A stretch of 64,000 nucleotides of DNA. Source: DATAXP01 sp036272935. GTDB taxonomy: Bacteria > Planctomycetota > Planctomycetia > Pirellulales > PNKZ01. The stretch lies in NCBI GenBank assembly GCA_036272935.1, contig DATAXP010000070.1:61394-125393 (forward strand). Direction: 5' to 3'. Shown here one piece after another: positions 61,257 through 64,000 of this stretch (its first letter is position 1; each line of letters opens with the position of its first letter). The position numbers were made by a program, and so were the translations under genes. The notes under the pieces were generated by a model. The model had not been told where the DNA came from and searched no databases. It was given only the letters and a program-made list of their open reading frames with translations.

Positions 61257-62425
61257 AGACCGTGCTGTTCGTGCACCACGGCGCCGAGCTTTACGGTTCG
61301 GACAAGGTGCTCGCGACGCTGGCTGCTGGGCTCGATCGCCAGCGCTTTCGCGCGATTGTGGCCGTGCCGAACGACGGCCCGCTGGTCGATCACTTGCGGC
61401 AGCAAGGGGTCGAGACCAGGCTGGTGCCGCTGGCGCGTGTGATGCGCGCCACGATCAGCGTGCGCGGCCTGGCGCAGTTGATGGCCGACGTTCCGCGCTC
61501 GCTGCGTGGCTTCAGTCGCGAGTTCGCCGACGTGCCGGTTGACGTGGTCCATTCCAACACGCTGGCCGTGCTCTCAGGGGCGCTGTATGCCCGTCGTCGC
61601 CGCGTGCCGCACGTTTGGCATGTCCACGAGATGATTGTCCATCCTCGGGCGGCGCGCGTCGGCTTTCCGCTGCTGCTACGCGCCTTTGGCGATGCGGTGC
61701 CGTGCAATTCGGCCGCTGCCCGCGATCTGCTGCTCGAAGCGCAGCCGAAGTTGGCCGAGCGGTGCAGGGTGGTCCACAACGGGCTCGATCGCACGGTGCC
61801 GGCCGACCCTGAAGCCTCAGCAGCGCTGCGACGGCGCCTGGGGCTGAGCGATGGCGACGTGCTGGTGCTGCTGCTGGGCCGGATCAACCGCTGGAAGGGG
61901 CATCAACTACTGGTCGACGCGGCCGAGCGGCTGGTGGCTGCGGGCCGCGACGAGCTGTTCTTTCTGTGCGTGGGAAGCACGCCAGAGGGGCAGGATCATT
62001 TCCGCACCGACCTGTTCGAGCGGTTAGCGAACTCGCCGGCTAAGGCGCGGTTCCACGTCGAGCCGTTCGCCGACAATCCTTGGGTCGCCTGGGACGCCTG
62101 CGACATTGCCGTGGTGCCTTCGACCGAACCGGAACCGTTCGGCATGGTCGCGCTCGAGGCGATGGCGGCGCACAAGCCGGTGATTGCCGCGGCACATGGT
62201 GGATTGACCGAGATTGTCGTCCCTGAAGAGACCGGCATGCTGTTCCCGCCGGGCGATGCTCCGGCGCTGGCCGACTCGATCGGTCGCTTGGGGGCGGATT
62301 CCACATTGCGCCGCCAGATGGGCGAGGCCGGTGCCCGCCGCGCTGCGGAACGATTCTCGACCGCCGCCTACGTGCAGAAGTTCGAGCGGTTGTACGAAAC
62401 CATGTGTGCCGGCGCAGCCGGCTGA
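61253..62425 (+). CDS. Glycosyltransferase family 4
   Basis: This 390-residue GT-B enzyme begins MKTVLFVHHGAELYGSDKVL and has LLGRINRWKGHQLLVDAA and EPEPFGMVALEAMA, the EX7E-like donor-site block. It transfers a sugar from a nucleotide donor with retention of configuration. ATG 61253 overlaps the previous stop by 4 bases. Specificity unknown. The final gene of the cluster follows after 65 bases. Confidence 0.92.
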   Translation: MKTVLFVHHGAELYGSDKVLATLAAGLDRQRFRAIVAVPNDGPLVDHLRQQGVETRLVPLARVMRATISVRGLAQLMADVPRSLRGFSREFADVPVDVVHSNTLAVLSGALYARRRRVPHVWHVHEMIVHPRAARVGFPLLLRAFGDAVPCNSAAARDLLLEAQPKLAERCRVVHNGLDRTVPADPEASAALRRRLGLSDGDVLVLLLGRINRWKGHQLLVDAAERLVAAGRDELFFLCVGSTPEGQDHFRTDLFERLANSPAKARFHVEPFADNPWVAWDACDIAVVPSTEPEPFGMVALEAMAAHKPVIAAAHGGLTEIVVPEETGMLFPPGDAPALADSIGRLGADSTLRRQMGEAGARRAAERFSTAAYVQKFERLYETMCAGAAG

Positions 62426-62490
62426 AAACCCTGCGCCCGGCCTGAAATTCGCCGCGGTCGCCGGTCGTCCGTGAGATATGCTGGATACGT

Positions 62491-63855
62491 ATGGCAGTGT
62501 CGATGCAAATCTCCGAGCCGGTACCTCTCGCCGCTCAGCCGCCAGCGTTGCCGTTGACGGTCTTCGAGCGCTACATCCTCGCCGACGACTCGGCCGACTA
62601 CCCAATGATGCCGCTGGTCGAACTCGATCTGCACGGATCGTTCGACCGGGCACGGCTCGAGACGGCCGTCGCCGGGGCGCTTGGGCGAAACGTGCTGCTG
62701 CAAGCGCGTGTCGAGCGCGTCAGCGGTCGATGGCAATGGAAACACGAGCCCAACGTTCAGCCGCTGCTCGACTGGCAGCGCGACACTGTTCCGATCGAGT
62801 CGGTCGACGGCGGACGCATCGACTTGCGGCGGGAGATCGGTCTGCGGCTTTATGTCCGCCAGCGCGCCGACGGCGCGCGGATGATCGTCCATTTTCACCA
62901 CGCCTGCACCGATGGCTACGGCATGGCGGCGTTTCTCGACGACGTGATGGCCGGCTATGTCGCCGCGGGCGACGCGCAGTTCCAGCCTCCTCCCTACCGT
63001 GCGACCCGCCACGACCGGTTGCTGGAGCGCGGCACGTTCGAGCCTCCGGTCATTGCCGACGATCGGCCGCGCACGCTGCGGCAGCGTCTGCGCGACGTGA
63101 GCAGTTTTCTGCGCCAACGGCCGGTGCCACTGCAGGCAACCGAGCAACGCCCTGCCAACGGCCAACGGCGCATCAATCCGCTTGTGATGTTCAAGCACGT
63201 CTTCGACGCCGGTGAGCTGGCGCGCGGTAGCGAGGCGCGGCTCAACGATCTGGCACTGGCACGGTTGTTCCTCGTGTTGCGCGACTGGAATCGGCAGCAC
63301 GCCGCGCGGCGGCAGCAACCCTTACGCGTGCTTGTCCCCACCGATCTGCGGCGGCGCGGCGACGAAGCGATGCCGGCAGCTAATGCGAGCGGCTTCGCGT
63401 TCGTCACGCGCCGGCTCGCTGAACTAAAAGACGAAGCAACATTGCTTGCCTCGTTGCGTGCCGAGCTGCAGGCTGTCCAGCGCGAGCGCCATGGAGCCGG
63501 CTTCTTGCAGGACATCGGCTCTTTGCTGGCCGTGCCCGGTGCACTGCCGGCCGCGCTGCGATTCGGCGGCTGCGCAGCCACCGCGGTCTTGTCGTACATG
63601 GGCGATCCGACGCGACGGCTGATGCGCTACCTGCCGCGCGATGAGCAGGGGCGCGTCGAGGGGGGCGGCCTGCGGATCGAGCATTTCTTCTTCGCGCCGC
63701 CGGTCCGCCGCGGCACGCGGCTCTCGGTCGGGCTAACGCGCTACGCGGGACGCGTCCACCTGGGACTGACGTGCGATCCGTGGCTGTATACGCCCGACGA
63801 CGCGCAATCGTTGCTCACAATGCTTGTCGACGCCACGCGCACCGGCGGCGCCTGA
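62491..63855 (+). CDS. Condensation-domain superfamily acyltransferase (HHxxxDG)
   Basis: This 454-residue protein carries HHACTDG near residue 136, the HHxxxDG signature of the chloramphenicol acetyltransferase / condensation-domain / PapA / wax ester synthase fold. LDLHGSFDRARLETAV at the front is the usual N-lobe. It is too short to be an NRPS module and has no carrier domain. A free-standing acyltransferase that esterifies a sugar or lipid fits. It is the last complete gene of the polysaccharide run. Start ATG 62491; ATG 62503 is also possible. Confidence 0.8.
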   Translation: MAVSMQISEPVPLAAQPPALPLTVFERYILADDSADYPMMPLVELDLHGSFDRARLETAVAGALGRNVLLQARVERVSGRWQWKHEPNVQPLLDWQRDTVPIESVDGGRIDLRREIGLRLYVRQRADGARMIVHFHHACTDGYGMAAFLDDVMAGYVAAGDAQFQPPPYRATRHDRLLERGTFEPPVIADDRPRTLRQRLRDVSSFLRQRPVPLQATEQRPANGQRRINPLVMFKHVFDAGELARGSEARLNDLALARLFLVLRDWNRQHAARRQQPLRVLVPTDLRRRGDEAMPAANASGFAFVTRRLAELKDEATLLASLRAELQAVQRERHGAGFLQDIGSLLAVPGALPAALRFGGCAATAVLSYMGDPTRRLMRYLPRDEQGRVEGGGLRIEHFFFAPPVRRGTRLSVGLTRYAGRVHLGLTCDPWLYTPDDAQSLLTMLVDATRTGGA

Positions 63856-63936
63856 AAGCCGTTCTAGCAGGACGCTGCAAAACGGTCGTTGTGTCGTTGA
63901 TCGGGGTCCGTCCCGGGCATTTTTTCCGGGAGGACA

Positions 63937-64000
63937 ATGCTGGAACCTGGCTCGCTGCCGGTCCATCGACCGACAGCGACCGCGTCTCTGGCTCCTTCAG
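63937..64000 (+). CDS. Start of an unidentified gene, cut by window edge
   Basis: ATG 63937 follows a strong GGGAGGA site (63928-63934) and opens a frame of 21 codons to the window end (MLEPGSLPVHRPTATASLAPS). Too little remains to assign a family. It would be the next member of the locus, 81 bases after the condensation-fold gene. Confidence 0.45.
   Translation, partial: MLEPGSLPVHRPTATASLAPS

Noticed and set aside
1..64000. CRISPR arrays, prophage, insertion sequences, rRNA
   Set aside because: No regularly spaced direct repeats, integrase, transposase or rRNA signature was seen in reading the window.

Overview
The window reads as a GC-rich chromosome segment from a planctomycete, probably of the Pirellulales type. 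The reasons are family content rather than a marker gene: an adjacent DUF1549/DUF1553 and DUF1501 pair, a secreted sulfatase with a lectin-like tail, a PQQ-type propeller, many orphan secreted proteins, and a very large secretin. No rRNA or tRNA gene was found. Most starts are ATG. Several genes use GTG or TTG, each supported by a Shine-Dalgarno match or a stop-start overlap.

Layout. 1-9.1 kb is mixed housekeeping: a monooxygenase cut by the window edge, a hicAB pair, pyrE, a complete EF-P beta-lysylation set (epmA and efp, with epmB divergent), a probably frameshifted small antitoxin, a PQQ propeller protein and a PIG-L deacetylase. 9.2-11.6 kb holds a sigma-54 activator whose receiver lacks the phospho-acceptor Asp, overlapping a class IV aminotransferase. 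11.6-21.95 kb is a four-gene envelope-spanning machine: a GspL-like PilM protein, two bitopic membrane proteins and a 1515-residue secretin, bounded by a sigma-70-like promoter and a strong terminator. 22-30.7 kb has a nuclease-family protein, a dynamin-like GTPase, a TPR protein, a methyltransferase, a membrane protein and the DUF1549/DUF1501 pair. 30.7-34.8 kb is a minus-strand group: a TPR protein, a degenerate disulfide-oxidoreductase-like protein and an exported methyltransferase. 34.85-38.1 kb is rpmA-obg-coaX plus a shortened MnmE-like GTPase. 38.2-45.7 kb is accessory: an orphan DUF5615 toxin abutting a truncated glycoside hydrolase, a second hicAB pair in the opposite gene order, a zinc metallopeptidase and a large membrane protein.

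46-64 kb is an exopolysaccharide locus: a lipoprotein, a Wza-like exporter, a Wzc-like tyrosine kinase, a sulfatase, a sulfotransferase, a membrane acyltransferase, a sugar epimerase, a glycosyltransferase, Wzy-like polymerase, Wzx-like flippase, hexapeptide acyltransferase, GT4 glycosyltransferase and a condensation-fold acyltransferase. Five of the junctions are 4-base ATGA overlaps, so the genes are almost certainly translated as a coupled unit. The product is plausibly a sulfated and acylated polysaccharide.

The intergenic DNA carries several families of inverted repeats (REPIN-like, MITE-like, and a 28-base palindrome present twice). Gene functions are inferred from motifs read by eye; no database search was possible.
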